64,000 nt of DNA from JAGVSZ01 sp019137045 (GTDB taxonomy: Bacteria > Pseudomonadota > Gammaproteobacteria > Burkholderiales > SG8-39), in assembly GCA_046347635.1 (NCBI GenBank), contig JAXMFT010000003.1, positions 186,001 through 250,000 of the forward strand, in the 5' to 3' direction. Below, piece by piece: positions 63,448-64,000 of the stretch; within the stretch, counting starts at the first letter, position 1; each line of letters starts with the position of its first letter. The translations under genes were made by a program, and so were the position numbers. The notes beneath the pieces were generated by a model. The model saw nothing but the letters and a program-made list of their open reading frames with translations. It was not told the origin of the DNA and ran no database searches.

Positions 63448-64000
63448 TCAGGTCTCCAGAGCCTTGCCGAGTTCGCTGTCGCGGTTGAAGATCTTCACGC
63501 GCTTGGCGGGCGGTCCGAGCCAGTTGATCTTGTGGCGCCCGTCCTGCTTCGCGTGCCGCACGCCCGGCCGGGGCAGGTCCTCGGCCCGCTCGGGGGCCTT
63601 GTACATGCCCTTGTAGTCTTCGCCCACCGGACAGACGTACATGCACTCGAAGCACGCCGCGAACGCGCCGACCTTCGAGTTGACCGACTGCCACCAGTCG
63701 CGCACGTACGGGCTCTCCAGCACGGCATCGGCATCGAACGGCCGGTCGGAGTTGAGCACGCTCTCCAGATTGAGGTGGATGGACCGGATGCCGATGCGCT
63801 CGGCGCCGAGCGAGCACTGGCGCTTGTTGAGCGCGCGGTATCCGCGCAGGCTCGCGTCCTGGGCCACCTCGCGCGGGATGGCATCGGGGGGACAGACGAC
63901 GCCGCAGCGGCCGCAGGGCAGGCCCGGACAGAGGTCGCGCGTCATCGGCGGATCGGGCTCCAGCTCCACGTCGGTCATGACGCAGCCGAGGTAGACGCGC
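63448..64000 (-). CDS. Double [4Fe-4S] QueG/reductive-dehalogenase-type protein (third, cut by the edge)
   Basis: A partial gene; its 5' part lies beyond position 64000. The frame stays open to the edge, and the residues before the ATG at 63978 read RVYLGCV, matching RVYFGGL of the second protein. So 63978 is internal, not the start. Visible motifs: TRDLCPGLPCGRCGVVCPPDAIP and CFECMYVCPVGED, both [4Fe-4S] sites. Beyond the second cluster a basic tail (KQDGRHKINWLGPPAKRVK) is specific to this member. Homologous to the two genes downstream; function unknown. Confidence 0.8.
   Translation of the reverse strand, partial: RVYLGCVMTDVELEPDPPMTRDLCPGLPCGRCGVVCPPDAIPREVAQDASLRGYRALNKRQCSLGAERIGIRSIHLNLESVLNSDRPFDADAVLESPYVRDWWQSVNSKVGAFAACFECMYVCPVGEDYKGMYKAPERAEDLPRPGVRHAKQDGRHKINWLGPPAKRVKIFNRDSELGKALET

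Overview
The window looks like chromosome from a high-GC (roughly 70 percent) betaproteobacterium, probably a facultative lithoheterotroph. The evidence is gene content and order: adk-kdsB-lpxK-exbDB facing xseA-sodB, dut-coaBC facing radC-rpmBG, and a glyA-nrdR-ribD-ribE-hrpA run. There is also a phasin gene, PPi-based glycolysis, flavocytochrome c sulfide dehydrogenase and a molybdenum hydroxylase of the CO-dehydrogenase family. I see no IS element, prophage, CRISPR array, tRNA or rRNA gene. Long antisense open frames are common and are GC-driven shadows. Gene density is high, and only four gaps reach about 300 bp.

Layout. 1-4.7 kb: pyrophosphate energy module (hppA with a fused OmpA-like tail, PPi-dependent phosphofructokinase, adenylate kinase). 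4.7-7.8 kb: envelope genes kdsB, a Trm112-like protein, lpxK, exbD and exbB. 7.8-8.14 kb: a gap with a cluster of DnaA-box sequences. 8.1-11.5 kb: xseA, sodB, membrane proteins and two exported proteins. 11.6-14.9 kb: aceK divergent from icd, its substrate. 15-18.2 kb: cold-shock gene and clpS-clpA. 18.4-21 kb: diheme cytochrome c4, monoheme cytochrome and the FCSD flavoprotein (sulfide oxidation). 21-28.6 kb: dut, coaBC, radC, rpmB, rpmG, desaturase, MscS channel, rsmB, purN. 28.6-38.2 kb: MFS and EamA transporters, a four-PAS diguanylate cyclase, gluQ, a hydrolase, a GalT-like protein and the phasin. 38.2-46.3 kb: molybdopterin-binding-domain protein, hrpA, ribE, ribD, nrdR, glyA. 46.3-52.7 kb: methyltransferase, PLP dehydratase, phosphatases, M61 peptidase, LysR, DUF2917.

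52.7-64 kb is the most accessory-like part. xdhC and a molybdopterin nucleotidyltransferase diverge from coxS-coxL-coxM, together forming a synthesis-plus-maturation unit for a form II (AYRGAGR) molybdenum hydroxylase. A 2-hydroxyacid dehydrogenase-like gene follows. Then a leftward cluster encodes three related double-[4Fe-4S] proteins of the QueG/reductive-dehalogenase type and an acyl-CoA ligase with an unusual HTH-like N-terminal extension. This cluster runs off the right edge and is my best candidate for an undescribed system; its substrate cannot be read from the sequence.

Start codons were chosen from ribosome-binding sites and family lengths. Several genes appear to start with GTG or TTG (lpxK, exbD, exbB, coaBC, radC, purN, gluQ, the MFS gene, the nucleotidyltransferase). 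All domain and family calls are from motif reading, not database searches.
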